In this document: piece by piece, positions 26,965 to 35,672 of the stretch
Layout: each line of letters opens with the position of its first letter
Position numbering within the stretch: position 1 is the stretch's first letter
Source: JAJUFS01 sp036381175
GTDB taxonomy: Bacteria; Pseudomonadota; Gammaproteobacteria; Natronospirales; JAJUFS01
Direction: 5' to 3'
DNA: 64,000 bases
NCBI GenBank assembly: GCA_036381175.1
Contig: DASVDI010000041.1
Coordinates: forward strand, 30,130 to 94,129
Position numbers and translations under genes: made by a program
Notes under the pieces: generated by a model
Told to the model about the DNA's origin: nothing
What the model saw: the letters and a program-made list of their open reading frames with translations, nothing else
The model's database searches: none

Positions 26965-27888
26965 ATGGTCAGACAGCGCACTCTCAAGAACGTGATTCGC
27001 GCCACCGGCGTGGGTCTGCATACCGGCGAAAAGGTTTACATGACGTTGCGCCCGGCCGCAATCGATACCGGCATCGTGTTTCGCCGGATCGATCTCGATC
27101 AGCCCGTCGAAATCCGCGCGACCGCCGAAAATGTCGGTGACACCGCGCTTTCCACGACGCTGGTTGAAAACGGTGTGCGTGTGGCGACAGTCGAGCATTT
27201 GCTGTCGGCAATTGCAGGCCTCGGCATTGATAATGCGTATGTCGATCTCAGTGCGCCGGAAGTGCCGATCATGGATGGCAGCGCGGGACCGTTCGTTTTC
27301 CTGCTGCAATCCGCGGGCATTGCCGAGCAGAATGCAGCGAAACGTTTCATCCGCATCAAGAAGCCGCTCGCCATCGAAGAAGATGACAAATGGGCGCGCT
27401 TCGAACCGTTTGAAGGTTTCAAGGTTTCCTTCGAAATCGAATTCGATCATCCGGTGTTCAAGAAACACACGCAGAAGGCGAGCGTCGATTTCTCCACGAC
27501 GTCATTCGTGAAGGAAGTCAGCCGCGCCCGCACGTTCGGTTTCATGCGCGATTATGAAATGCTGCGCGAACGGAATCTGGCGCGCGGCGGTTCGCTCGAC
27601 AATGCAATCGTCGTGGACGATTACCGCATCGTCAATGAAGACGGGCTGCGTTACGAAGACGAATTCGTGAAGCACAAGGTACTGGATGCGATCGGCGATC
27701 TTTACCTGCTGGGCCATTCGCTCATCGGCGCGTTCAGCGGATTCAAGTCCGGACATGCGCTGAACAATGCATTGCTTCGCACGCTGCTCGCCGATCGCGA
27801 AGCCTGGGAAATGGTGACGTTCGAAGATGACGAGACGGCGCCGATTTCCTACATGTCGCCGGTTCACGCAATTCAGTCAGCGTCCTGA
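26965..27888 (+). CDS. lpxC: UDP-3-O-acyl-N-acetylglucosamine deacetylase LpxC
   Basis: A 307-residue zinc deacetylase catalysing the committed step of lipid A synthesis. Start of protein MVRQRTLKNVIRATGVGLHT is typical; zinc ligands appear as the His in TVEHLLSA and in the motif HKVLDAIGDLYLLGH (KHKVLD with downstream Asp). The two-fold repeat architecture and length match the family. It follows ftsZ, the common gammaproteobacterial order. Its last 16 bases overlap the convergent dciA gene. The ribosome-binding site is poor, in line with an enzyme kept at low, regulated level. Confidence 0.97.
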   Translation: MVRQRTLKNVIRATGVGLHTGEKVYMTLRPAAIDTGIVFRRIDLDQPVEIRATAENVGDTALSTTLVENGVRVATVEHLLSAIAGLGIDNAYVDLSAPEVPIMDGSAGPFVFLLQSAGIAEQNAAKRFIRIKKPLAIEEDDKWARFEPFEGFKVSFEIEFDHPVFKKHTQKASVDFSTTSFVKEVSRARTFGFMRDYEMLRERNLARGGSLDNAIVVDDYRIVNEDGLRYEDEFVKHKVLDAIGDLYLLGHSLIGAFSGFKSGHALNNALLRTLLADREAWEMVTFEDDETAPISYMSPVHAIQSAS

Positions 27889-28331
27889 TCGTCCGCTTCG
27901 GGCGATTCGGAAAGCCGCCGCAGGGCGGCGGCAAGTTCGTCATCGACTATACCGGTCGCCGTTCCTTGCAAGAGGCGGCGAACGGTTTTTGATATCCCGG
28001 GCGCTGGGGGTTTTTCGACACTTCCAGCAGGTTCCGGGGGCAGGACCTTGAACTGGACGCGCTGGATGCGTTCACCGAGTTCCTGGCGACAGATTGCCAG
28101 GAGATCGTGCTGAAGATAGCGGAGTTGGGCAGTCCATGCGGCGGTGTCGGCCAGCACGACAACCGCACCGGGACGGGGAGCACAGCCGACGACATGCTCG
28201 CGCGCCTCGGCGGGGAGCGCGGCGCGAATCCTGCGGGTGAGCGCCTCGAGTTTTCGGGTGCCAACGCGGACACGGTCAAGGCCACTTTCCTTGCCGGCAA
28301 GCTGGTGAACGAACTGGTTGAGAGATTTCAT
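27873..28331 (-). CDS. dciA: DUF721 / DciA family protein, probable DnaB helicase loader or operator
   Basis: A 152-residue basic protein of the DciA (DUF721) family: N-terminal domain with RIRAALPAEAREHV, VVVLADTAAWTAQLRYLQHD and LLAICRQELGERIQRVQFKV, the pattern seen in DciA, followed by a low-complexity C-terminal tail rich in Glu, Ala and Asp. DciA is the ancestral partner of the replicative helicase DnaB in bacteria that lack DnaC or DnaI. The gene is convergent with lpxC (16-base overlap), a placement conserved in other gammaproteobacteria such as pseudomonads. Confidence 0.82.
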   Translation of the reverse strand: MKSLNQFVHQLAGKESGLDRVRVGTRKLEALTRRIRAALPAEAREHVVGCAPRPGAVVVLADTAAWTAQLRYLQHDLLAICRQELGERIQRVQFKVLPPEPAGSVEKPPAPGISKTVRRLLQGTATGIVDDELAAALRRLSESPEADDQDAD

Positions 28332-28369
28332 CCGGTATGAATCCGAGAAGTGAAGCGGAATAACGATAC

Positions 28370-29290
28370 ATGAACATCATCATTCTCGGGAAGTCAGGCC
28401 ATTCGAGCCGCATCAACCTGGCAAGCGTGCCCGGCGTGCTTGCGGTGCTGCTTGCCAGCGGCCTGCTGATCGGCGGCAGCGGTTTCGCCGGTTATCGCCT
28501 GGCCGAAGAACGTCTTGCGCACCAGCCCCTTGAAGAAATCCAGTCATTTCGCGCCGAGATGGAAGAGCAGCGCAAGTCCGTCGCGAACCTGCGCGAGGAA
28601 GCGCGCGAAAATCTCAATGCCCTTTCCGTGCGTCTCGGACAATTGAGCGCGCACGTCATCCGGCTCGATGCACTCGGCGTTCGCCTGACGCGCATGGCCG
28701 GCCTCGACGAAGGCGAGTTCAACTTCGACAAGGCACCCGCGCAAGGTGGACCGGAAGTCGGCAGCGCGGAAATCGAAAGCGAATCCCTGCCGGAACTCAT
28801 GAATTCCCTCGATACGCTCGCCCTGCAGATCGACGACCGTGCGCAGCAGCTCACGGTGCTTGAAAACCTCCTTATGAACCGCAATCTTCAGGACCGGGTC
28901 GTGCCGGCCGGACGACCGATTACGAAAGGCTGGTTGTCATCGTATTTCGGCGTGCGCACTGATCCGTTCACTGGCAAGCGCGCGCGTCACTACGGACTCG
29001 ATTTTGCCGGCGCGATGGGCTCGGACGTGGTCGCGGTTGGCGCAGGTGTCGTCACGTATTCCGGCCCGCGCTATGGTTACGGACACATGGTCGAGATCAA
29101 CCACGGCAATGGATTTGTCACGCGGTATGCGCATGCGAAGGAACTGCTTGTGGCGGTGGGGGAAGTCGTGAAAAAGGGCCAGGTCATCGCCCTGATGGGC
29201 TCGAGTGGCCGCTCGACAGGTCCGCATGTACATTTCGAAGTCCTGCGAAACGGCAAGGTCGTCAACCCCTTGCAGTACATTCGGGAATGA
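28370..29290 (+). CDS. M23-family (LytM) metallopeptidase, membrane-anchored
   Basis: A 306-residue protein with one N-terminal membrane segment (SVPGVLAVLLASGLLIGGSG), a coiled-coil stretch at about residues 50-110 and a C-terminal LytM domain from about residue 185. Zinc-site motifs are intact: HYGLDFAGAMG (H-x3-D) and GPHVHFEVLRNG (H-x-H). It is therefore predicted to be an active endopeptidase cleaving peptidoglycan cross-links, unlike degenerate EnvC or NlpD. It lies between dciA (divergent) and secA, a conserved gammaproteobacterial context. Confidence 0.88.
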   Translation: MNIIILGKSGHSSRINLASVPGVLAVLLASGLLIGGSGFAGYRLAEERLAHQPLEEIQSFRAEMEEQRKSVANLREEARENLNALSVRLGQLSAHVIRLDALGVRLTRMAGLDEGEFNFDKAPAQGGPEVGSAEIESESLPELMNSLDTLALQIDDRAQQLTVLENLLMNRNLQDRVVPAGRPITKGWLSSYFGVRTDPFTGKRARHYGLDFAGAMGSDVVAVGAGVVTYSGPRYGYGHMVEINHGNGFVTRYAHAKELLVAVGEVVKKGQVIALMGSSGRSTGPHVHFEVLRNGKVVNPLQYIRE

Positions 29291-29300
29291 ACCGCTCACG

Positions 29301-29329
29301 TTGACGCGCTGCACGTCCTGCCGTAAAAA
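29301..29329 (+). promoter_or_regulatory. Candidate sigma-70 promoter for secA
   Basis: TTGACG (29301-29306), a 17-base spacer, and TAAAAA (29324-29329) lie just after the M23 peptidase stop. It would give a leader of roughly 85 bases before secA. No secM-like coding sequence with an arrest motif is visible in that leader. Confidence 0.45.
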
Positions 29330-29421
29330 CCGTTCCTTTGCATTCTCCCGGCGGATTCCTTGCCGGTTGGCATAGCGCCACGGCAGAGAAACCTATTGAA
29401 AATCTCACGGGTAAGACATCG

Positions 29422-32139
29422 ATGATTGGCAATGTAATCAGGAAGATCTTCGGCAGCCGGAATGAACGTCTGTTGCGCACCCTGGCACGACAGGTGGCCG
29501 AGGTGAACGCACTCGAACCCGATTTCGAGAAACTCGACGACGAAGAACTCCAGAACGCAACTGTGCGGTTTCGTGAACGCCTCGCCGGCGGCGAAACGCT
29601 GGACGCCATTCTCCCCGAAGCGTTCGCCGCAGCTCGCGAAGCCGCGCGGCGAAATCTCGGCATGCGGCATTTCGATGTGCAGTTGATCGGCGGCATGGTC
29701 TTGCACAGCGGCCGGATTTCCGAAATGAAGACCGGTGAAGGCAAGACGCTTGTCGCCACACTGGCCGCATACCTGAATGCGCTATCCGGCAACGGCGTGC
29801 ACGTCGTTACTGTCAATGAATACCTCGCCGAACGTGATGCCAACTGGATGCGGCCGGTTTACGAGGCGCTGGGGCTTACTGTCGGCGTCATCAAATCCGG
29901 CCAGAGTGCCGAAGAAAAACGTGCCGCTTACGGCGCGGACATTACCTATGGCACCAACAATGAATTCGGTTTTGATTACCTGCGCGACAACATGGCGTTC
30001 CAGACCAGCCAGAAAACACAGCGCGGCCTGAACTACGCGATTGTCGACGAAGTTGATTCCATCCTGATCGACGAAGCGCGCACGCCGCTCATTATTTCCG
30101 GTCCGCTGAGCGATTCCACTGATCTGTACGTGAAGATCGACAAGCTGGTTCCGAAACTCGTGCGTTCCGAAGACGAGGGCGAGACGGGCGATTACATCGT
30201 CGATGAAAAATCCAAGCGCGCCCATCTGACCGAGCAAGGTCATGAGCGCATTGAGCAGCTGCTGAACCAGGCCGGCATCCTGCCGGAAGGCGAAAGCCTG
30301 TATGACACGCAGCACATCAGCCTGATGCATCACATCGATGCCGCCTTGCGCGCTCACTCACTGTACCGCAATGATGTGGAGTACCTCGTCAAGGACGGGC
30401 AGGTCGTGATCGTCGATGAATTCACTGGTCGCACGATGCCGGGCCGGCGCTGGTCCGACGGACTGCACCAGGCGGTGGAAGCGAAGGAAGGTGTGCCGAT
30501 CCAGTCGGAGAACCAGACGCTCGCGTCCATCACGTTCCAGAATTATTTCCGCATGTACGACAAGCTTTCGGGAATGACCGGCACCGCGGATACCGAAGCG
30601 TTCGAGTTCCAGCAGATCTACGGACTCGAAGTGGTGGTGATTCCGACCAACAAGCCGATGGCGCGAAAGGATTACGCCGACCAGGTCTTCCTGAATGCGA
30701 ACGCGAAATTCCAGGCCATCATCGATGACATCCGTGATTGCAGAAGTCGTAACCAGCCGGTGCTCGTCGGCACGACGTCGATCGAGATTTCCGAAGTTCT
30801 CTCGGGCCTTTTGAAAAAGGAAGGCATTCCGCACGAAGTGTTGAACGCCAAGCAGCACGCGCGCGAAGCGGAGATCGTTGCGGAAGCCGGTCGTCCAGGT
30901 GCTGTCACGATTGCAACCAACATGGCCGGCCGCGGTACCGATATCGTGCTTGGCGGCAATCCTGAAAGCGAGCTGACCGAAGCCGGCGACGACGCCGCGG
31001 CAAGCGAACGCGTGCGCAAGGCATGGGAAGAACGCCACCGTACCGTGCTCGAAGCGGGCGGGTTGCATATCGTCGGTACGGAGCGGCACGAGTCGCGGCG
31101 TGTCGACAACCAGCTTCGCGGCCGCGCCGGTCGCCAGGGCGATCCGGGCTCCAGCCGTTTCTACCTGTCGATGGATGACAGCCTGATGCGCATTTTCGGC
31201 GGCGAACGCATGAAAGGGCTGATGGAAAAGCTCGGCATGCAGGAAGACGAGGCGATCGAGCATCGCTGGGTCACCAAGCGCATCGAGGACGCGCAGCGGC
31301 GCGTCGAATCGCACAACTTCGACATTCGAAAAAATCTCCTGGAATACGACGACGTCGCTAACGATCAACGCCGCGTGATTTACGAGCAGCGCGATGAAGT
31401 CATGGAAAGCGACGACATCTCGGAAATGATCTCCGCGATCCGTGACGATGTCATCAACGCCGTCATCGACGAACACATTCCGCCGCAATCCATGATTGAG
31501 CAATGGGATGTCGACGGCCTGACGCGTACGCTGGAGCGCGAGTTCTCCTTGAAGTTCGATGTCGCCGCCACACTCGAAGCCGACGACAAGCTGCATGAAG
31601 AAGGCCTGCGCCAGCAGATCAGCGATGCGATCGCGGAAAGCCTTTCGGCCAAGGAAACAACTGTCGGCGGGCCGGCCATGCGTCACCTGGAGAAGGCCGT
31701 CATGCTCGACCGGCTGGATACGCTGTGGAAGGAGCATCTCGCCGCGATGGATTATTTGCGCCAGGGCATTCATCTGCGCGGTTATGCGCAGAAGAATCCG
31801 AAGCAGGAATACAAGCGCGAAGCGTTCGAGATGTTCTTTGCGATGCTTGAGCGCATCAAGCGTGAAACCGTCACGGTCCTGTCGCGCCTGCAGCCGCGCG
31901 TGCAGTCCGAGGAAGAAATTGCGAAGCTTGAAGAACATCGGCGGAACGCCAGCAAGCGAATGGAGTTCCAGCACGCGGACCCGGGCTCTGCGACCGCAGG
32001 TGACAACAAGGAAGCGCAACCGCAACGGGCCGCGAAACCGGAAACGGTGGTTCGCGAAACGCCGAAGGTCGGACGCAACGAACCTTGTCCGTGCGGATCG
32101 GGAAAGAAATTCAAGCATTGCCACGGACGTCTTGGCTGA
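29422..32139 (+). CDS. secA: Preprotein translocase ATPase SecA
   Basis: A 905-residue motor that drives unfolded preproteins through SecYEG. The protein begins MIGNVIRKIFGSRNERLL. Motifs: EMKTGEGKTLVATLAAY (Walker A), VDEVDSILIDEARTPLIISG (DEVD box), TNMAGRGTDIVLGG and RGRAGRQGDPGSSRFYLSMD (motifs V and VI), and the C-terminal zinc finger CPCGSGKKFKHCHGRL that contacts SecB and lipid. A longer frame starting at 29338 reads back through non-conserved sequence and is rejected. The next gene begins 6 bases after the stop. Confidence 0.97.
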   Translation: MIGNVIRKIFGSRNERLLRTLARQVAEVNALEPDFEKLDDEELQNATVRFRERLAGGETLDAILPEAFAAAREAARRNLGMRHFDVQLIGGMVLHSGRISEMKTGEGKTLVATLAAYLNALSGNGVHVVTVNEYLAERDANWMRPVYEALGLTVGVIKSGQSAEEKRAAYGADITYGTNNEFGFDYLRDNMAFQTSQKTQRGLNYAIVDEVDSILIDEARTPLIISGPLSDSTDLYVKIDKLVPKLVRSEDEGETGDYIVDEKSKRAHLTEQGHERIEQLLNQAGILPEGESLYDTQHISLMHHIDAALRAHSLYRNDVEYLVKDGQVVIVDEFTGRTMPGRRWSDGLHQAVEAKEGVPIQSENQTLASITFQNYFRMYDKLSGMTGTADTEAFEFQQIYGLEVVVIPTNKPMARKDYADQVFLNANAKFQAIIDDIRDCRSRNQPVLVGTTSIEISEVLSGLLKKEGIPHEVLNAKQHAREAEIVAEAGRPGAVTIATNMAGRGTDIVLGGNPESELTEAGDDAAASERVRKAWEERHRTVLEAGGLHIVGTERHESRRVDNQLRGRAGRQGDPGSSRFYLSMDDSLMRIFGGERMKGLMEKLGMQEDEAIEHRWVTKRIEDAQRRVESHNFDIRKNLLEYDDVANDQRRVIYEQRDEVMESDDISEMISAIRDDVINAVIDEHIPPQSMIEQWDVDGLTRTLEREFSLKFDVAATLEADDKLHEEGLRQQISDAIAESLSAKETTVGGPAMRHLEKAVMLDRLDTLWKEHLAAMDYLRQGIHLRGYAQKNPKQEYKREAFEMFFAMLERIKRETVTVLSRLQPRVQSEEEIAKLEEHRRNASKRMEFQHADPGSATAGDNKEAQPQRAAKPETVVRETPKVGRNEPCPCGSGKKFKHCHGRLG

Positions 32140-32145
32140 CAGTGC

Positions 32146-33096
32146 ATGATGCCGCCCGTGCACGTCATGGTCGCGATCCTGCGCGACACGTCAGGGCGGG
32201 TGCTGATTACCGACAGGCCCCCCGGAAAGACACAGGCCGGTCGCTGGGAGTTTCCCGGCGGCAAGCTCGAACGAGATGAAGCGCCCGAAGCCGGGTTGCG
32301 GCGCGAATTGCTGGAGGAGCTCGGCGTTGTCGCCGGCCCGATGCAGCGCCTGATCGAAATCCATCACGCTTATCCCGATTTTTCCGTGCGTCTCGATGTT
32401 CGCGAAATCACGCATTTCGGCGGTTCGCCGCATGGCCGTGAAGGACAGAAACTCAAATGGGTTTCTCCCGAGCTTCTACCGCAGGAAGACATTCTCGAAG
32501 CGGACCGTCCCATCATCCAGGCGCTGCGCCTGCCCGATTTTTGTCTCGTCACGCCAGATCCAACGAATACTTCCCGCGATGTTTTTCTCGATGGATTGCA
32601 AGCGTCGCTGCGCGGTGGCGTGAACCTGGTTCAGTTTCGCGCTCCCGCTGTGTCGCGCAGCGATTACGTTTCGCTGGCGCGCGAGGTACTGCAACTCTGC
32701 CGCCGTCACCACGCAAGATTGCTGCTGAACGGTGCGGCCGATCTGCTTGACGATGTTGACGCCGACGGCATTCATCTTGGCAGCAGGCAAGCATCCCGGT
32801 TGAATCGACGTCCTGTTCCATTGAACGCCTGGTTGTCCGTTGCATGTCATTCCTTGGCCGAACTGCGTCAGGCGCAACGTCTTGGTGCTGACTTGGTCCT
32901 GATAAGCCCCGTTGCAGCGACGGCCACGCATCCACAGCATTCACCCATTGGTTGGACAGGATTTTCCGGGCTTGCACAACGAGCGAACATGCCGGCGTTC
33001 GCACTGGGTGGAATGTCGAAAGATGATTTGATGAAGGCGAAGGCAGCGGGCGGACGGGGCATTGCGGCGATTCGTAGCCTTTGGTGCGGAAGTTGA
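32146..33096 (+). CDS. Nudix hydrolase (MutT-like) fused to a thiamine-phosphate-synthase-like domain
   Basis: A 316-residue two-domain protein. Residues 1-130 are a Nudix domain with a complete box (GGKLERDEAPEAGLRRELLE then ELG), resembling MutT, which removes 8-oxo-dGTP from the nucleotide pool. Residues 135-316 resemble ThiE: LVQFRAPAVSRSDYV, ADGIHLGSRQ, ACHSLAELRQAQ, LVLISPVAATATHP and FALGGMSKDDL. Typical ThiE lysine and Asn-Asp positions are altered, so thiamine phosphate synthesis is doubtful. This fusion occurs in many gammaproteobacteria, often downstream of secA. ATGATG gives two possible starts. Confidence 0.88.
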   Translation: MMPPVHVMVAILRDTSGRVLITDRPPGKTQAGRWEFPGGKLERDEAPEAGLRRELLEELGVVAGPMQRLIEIHHAYPDFSVRLDVREITHFGGSPHGREGQKLKWVSPELLPQEDILEADRPIIQALRLPDFCLVTPDPTNTSRDVFLDGLQASLRGGVNLVQFRAPAVSRSDYVSLAREVLQLCRRHHARLLLNGAADLLDDVDADGIHLGSRQASRLNRRPVPLNAWLSVACHSLAELRQAQRLGADLVLISPVAATATHPQHSPIGWTGFSGLAQRANMPAFALGGMSKDDLMKAKAAGGRGIAAIRSLWCGS

Positions 33097-33103
33097 TCGT
33101 GTA

Positions 33104-33331
33104 TCAGTTCGCGTCCGAATCATCTCCATTCACGTCGTCCGGCAGCGATTCACCGGGGATGGCGTGTTCCTCCGAAAACCAAGCGCCGAGATCGATCAGC
33201 TTGCAGCGTTCGGAGCAGAATGGCTTCCAGCGTGGCGCGTTGTTCCAGTCCACCGCCTCGCCACAACGCGGGCAGGGATAGATTCTCTTTTGATCGCGAG
33301 AGGAAGACCGCTTGTTTTCCGCATCGTTCAT
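33104..33331 (-). CDS. yacG: DNA gyrase inhibitor / zinc-binding protein YacG
   Basis: A small zinc protein of about 75 residues with the four-cysteine knuckle CPRCG and FCSERCKLIDLGAWF, exactly the YacG pattern. YacG binds GyrB and inhibits DNA binding by gyrase in E. coli. The acidic C-terminal tail (DDVNGDDSD) is usual. The ATG at 33331 is chosen; a GTG at 33337 would overlap the zapD stop (GTGA), and a TTG at 33346 is also in frame. It ends 7 bases from the convergent Nudix gene and closes the pilD-coaE-zapD-yacG block. Confidence 0.92.
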   Translation of the reverse strand: MNDAENKRSSSRDQKRIYPCPRCGEAVDWNNAPRWKPFCSERCKLIDLGAWFSEEHAIPGESLPDDVNGDDSDAN

Positions 33332-33333
33332 TT

Positions 33334-34143
33334 TCACAATTGGCAACAGACAAGTTGAAATGCGATATCGCGTTGTACGGCGCGCGGACGTTGCGCGATA
33401 TCCGGTTGTTCAAGAAAACGCACCGTGAAGCGATGCTTGCCACCGGAGATTTCCGGAAAGGCATGCACGCCTTCCTCGATCTGCACGCGAATCAACTGGT
33501 AAGCCGCACCCGATTCGAGATTGCGATGAAACATTCCGTTCTCGGCGGTCTCGGTGCTTGGCGCCGCGCTCTCGCGCAACAGCATCAGCACCAGGCGAAC
33601 GCTGCGGTTCAACGCGCCAAGTTCGTTCAACCAATGATCGAGTTGCTCGCGCCGCGTTTCAGCGGGCAGTGACAACCAGTGCTGCAAGGCCGGCAGGTCG
33701 AAGCCGCAAGTGCCACCGGGAATCGCGCTGCGTTGCTTGAGCGCGCTGATCAATTCATTGGCTTTCAAGTTGCGTCCCACCTGCGCTTCGGAGGCGTCAA
33801 GCCGCACGCGAAGTTTTTCCAGGTTTTCGAGAATGGCGCCGAGGCGCGTGCTGTCAACACCATCGCGATTCTTCAGGCGGCCCAGCGTCTGTCCCTGGCG
33901 TTCCATTTCTCGCAGCACGTCGCTGCGCACGTCGCCGCGACCGAGGATGGCGAGAATTTCCAGCAAGCCGGTCAGGGCCGCATGACTGTCCCACGGGTCG
34001 GTGCCTTGCGCGTGACGTTGCACACGCGCGAACAGGTGTTCGAGTCGCATGAAGGTGCGCACGCGTTCGTTCAGCGGAAATTCGTAGGTCTGCCATCGCG
34101 AAGCGGTGGGCCGCCCGGCCTGTTTTTTCGTGGGTGAACTCAT
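33334..34143 (-). CDS. zapD: Cell division protein ZapD
   Basis: A 269-residue cytoplasmic FtsZ-bundling protein (formerly YacF, DUF1342). Recognisable stretches: YEFPLNERVRTFMRLEHLF near the N-terminus, DPWDSHAALTGLLEILAILG, RGDVRSDVLREMERQ, and RFLEQPDIAQRPRAVQRDI near the C-terminus. It binds the FtsZ C-terminal peptide and cross-links filaments; that peptide is conserved in the FtsZ encoded 7 kb away. The start ATG is 4 bases after the coaE stop. The longer frame runs back into coaE and is discarded. Confidence 0.92.
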   Translation of the reverse strand: MSSPTKKQAGRPTASRWQTYEFPLNERVRTFMRLEHLFARVQRHAQGTDPWDSHAALTGLLEILAILGRGDVRSDVLREMERQGQTLGRLKNRDGVDSTRLGAILENLEKLRVRLDASEAQVGRNLKANELISALKQRSAIPGGTCGFDLPALQHWLSLPAETRREQLDHWLNELGALNRSVRLVLMLLRESAAPSTETAENGMFHRNLESGAAYQLIRVQIEEGVHAFPEISGGKHRFTVRFLEQPDIAQRPRAVQRDIAFQLVCCQL

Positions 34144-34147
34144 GGCG

Positions 34148-34774
34148 TCATTCTGAGGGACGGTCCGGCGCAGTGGCAAACCGTTTTGCCATCGCGCAGT
34201 ACTTCTCGTGCAGTGCGCGAACGGCAGCTTCGAGCTCAATGAGGCTGCTGTTGTTCTCGATCACGTCACTCGCAAGCCGCAGTCGTTCATCGCGTGTCGC
34301 CTGCGCGGCCAATGCGGCGTACGCATCCTCCTTGCTCACACCATCTCGTTCCTGCAAGCGTTTGATCCGAATGTCATCATTGGCATCGACAACGAGCACG
34401 CGGTCGAAGCTATCCGCCAAGCCGGTTTCGGCAAGAAGTGGAATTTCAATTACCACGTAGGCCGAATCGATCGCCGCCAGTTCGTTTTCGAGTGCATCGA
34501 GGATCAGTGGATGAAGTAACGCATTGACGCAGGATCGTGCTGCGTCATCGGAAAAAATCCGTTGCCGCAAACGCTCGCGATCGAGCCGTCCATTGACATC
34601 GAGGATGCTGTCGCCGAATTCGTCGCTCAGTGCTTGCAAACCAGGCTGGCCGGGTTCGACCAGCTCGCGGGCGATACGGTCAGTGTCGATCACGGGAACG
34701 CCGAGCTCGCGGAACACGTCGGCTGCGGCAGATTTGCCGCTGCCGATGCCTCCGGTCAGCGCGACGCGCAACAT
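34148..34774 (-). CDS. coaE: Dephospho-CoA kinase CoaE
   Basis: A 208-residue P-loop kinase performing the last step of coenzyme A synthesis. It opens with MLRVALTGGIGSGKSAAADV (Walker A), continues with GVPVIDTDRIARELVEPGQP and VVIEIPLLAETGL, and has RDERLRLASDVIENN near the C-terminus. The ATG at 34774 overlaps nothing but lies 2 bases after the pilD stop. Its place in the pil gene row is conserved in pseudomonads and xanthomonads. Confidence 0.95.
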   Translation of the reverse strand: MLRVALTGGIGSGKSAAADVFRELGVPVIDTDRIARELVEPGQPGLQALSDEFGDSILDVNGRLDRERLRQRIFSDDAARSCVNALLHPLILDALENELAAIDSAYVVIEIPLLAETGLADSFDRVLVVDANDDIRIKRLQERDGVSKEDAYAALAAQATRDERLRLASDVIENNSSLIELEAAVRALHEKYCAMAKRFATAPDRPSE

Positions 34775-34775
34775 G

Positions 34776-35645
34776 TTATTGATACAGGCCGAGATACCAG
34801 GCAAGAATCGCGTCGCCCCAGAGAAACGCGATCAGGCCGGCGATGGCGAGAAAGGGACCGAAGGGGATGGGTTGCGCGCGGTGGCGTCCACGCAGAATGA
34901 TCGCGAGTCCGCCGATGATCGCGCCGGCCGCGGATGCGAGCAGGATGATCATCGGCAGCATCTGCCATCCCAGCCACGCACCGAACGCCGCGAACAACTT
35001 GAAATCGCCGTAGCCCATGCCTTCCTTGCCGGTGAGCAGCTTGAACGACTGGAATACCAGCCAGAGACTGCCGTAGCCGGCAATCGCGCCGATAATGGCA
35101 TCGGTAGCCCCCACAAAAATCCCGCCGATGCTGAACACCAGGCCGAGCCACAGCAGCGGCAGGGTGATGTCGTCCGGCAGCAGCTGGTGATCGAGATCGA
35201 TGAATGTCAGCGCGATCAACGACCACGCAAACAGCAGCCCGCCGAGCGTCGCCCAGCTGACACCGAATTTCCACGCAACGAATCCCGCGAGCAGCGCGGA
35301 CAGCAATTCGATGGCGGGATAGCGAAGCGAAATCCTCGTGCCGCACGATGCGCACCGCGCGCGCAGCAGCAGGTAACTGATGACCGGGATGTTCTGCCAG
35401 GCCTTGATGCCCGCATCGCAGTGCGGACAGCGCGAACGCGGCGCGACGATATTGAAAGGTGTTTGATTGTCATCGGCAGGCAGTTCAAGCAGCTCGCGCG
35501 CCTGTGTTTTCCACTCGCGCTCGAGCATTACCGGCAGGCGGTAGATGACCACGTTCAGAAAACTGCCGATCATCAATCCCAGCACGACACAGCAGGCAAT
35601 CCAGGCGGACGGGCTGGCCTCGAACGCCAGCAGTATTTCAGACAC
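34776..35645 (-). CDS. pilD: Prepilin peptidase / N-methyltransferase PilD
   Basis: A 289-residue polytopic membrane protease that cleaves the leader of type IV prepilins and methylates the new N-terminus. The cytoplasmic loop holds two CxxC pairs (SRCPHCDAGI and RCASCGTRISLRYP). The catalytic aspartates sit in FIDLDHQLLPDDITLP and in the GxGD motif GMGYGDFKLFAAFGAW. The start is GTG with GGAG seven bases upstream. It processes the two pilins encoded 3.5-4.5 kb upstream in the same gene row. Confidence 0.95.
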   Translation of the reverse strand: MSEILLAFEASPSAWIACCVVLGLMIGSFLNVVIYRLPVMLEREWKTQARELLELPADDNQTPFNIVAPRSRCPHCDAGIKAWQNIPVISYLLLRARCASCGTRISLRYPAIELLSALLAGFVAWKFGVSWATLGGLLFAWSLIALTFIDLDHQLLPDDITLPLLWLGLVFSIGGIFVGATDAIIGAIAGYGSLWLVFQSFKLLTGKEGMGYGDFKLFAAFGAWLGWQMLPMIILLASAAGAIIGGLAIILRGRHRAQPIPFGPFLAIAGLIAFLWGDAILAWYLGLYQ

Positions 35646-35672
35646 GTCGAACTCCGGTGGGTGCGAGGAGGG

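Noticed and set aside
29330..29421. SecM-like arrest peptide upstream of secA
   Set aside because: The leader encodes no signal-peptide-like frame and no recognisable arrest motif.
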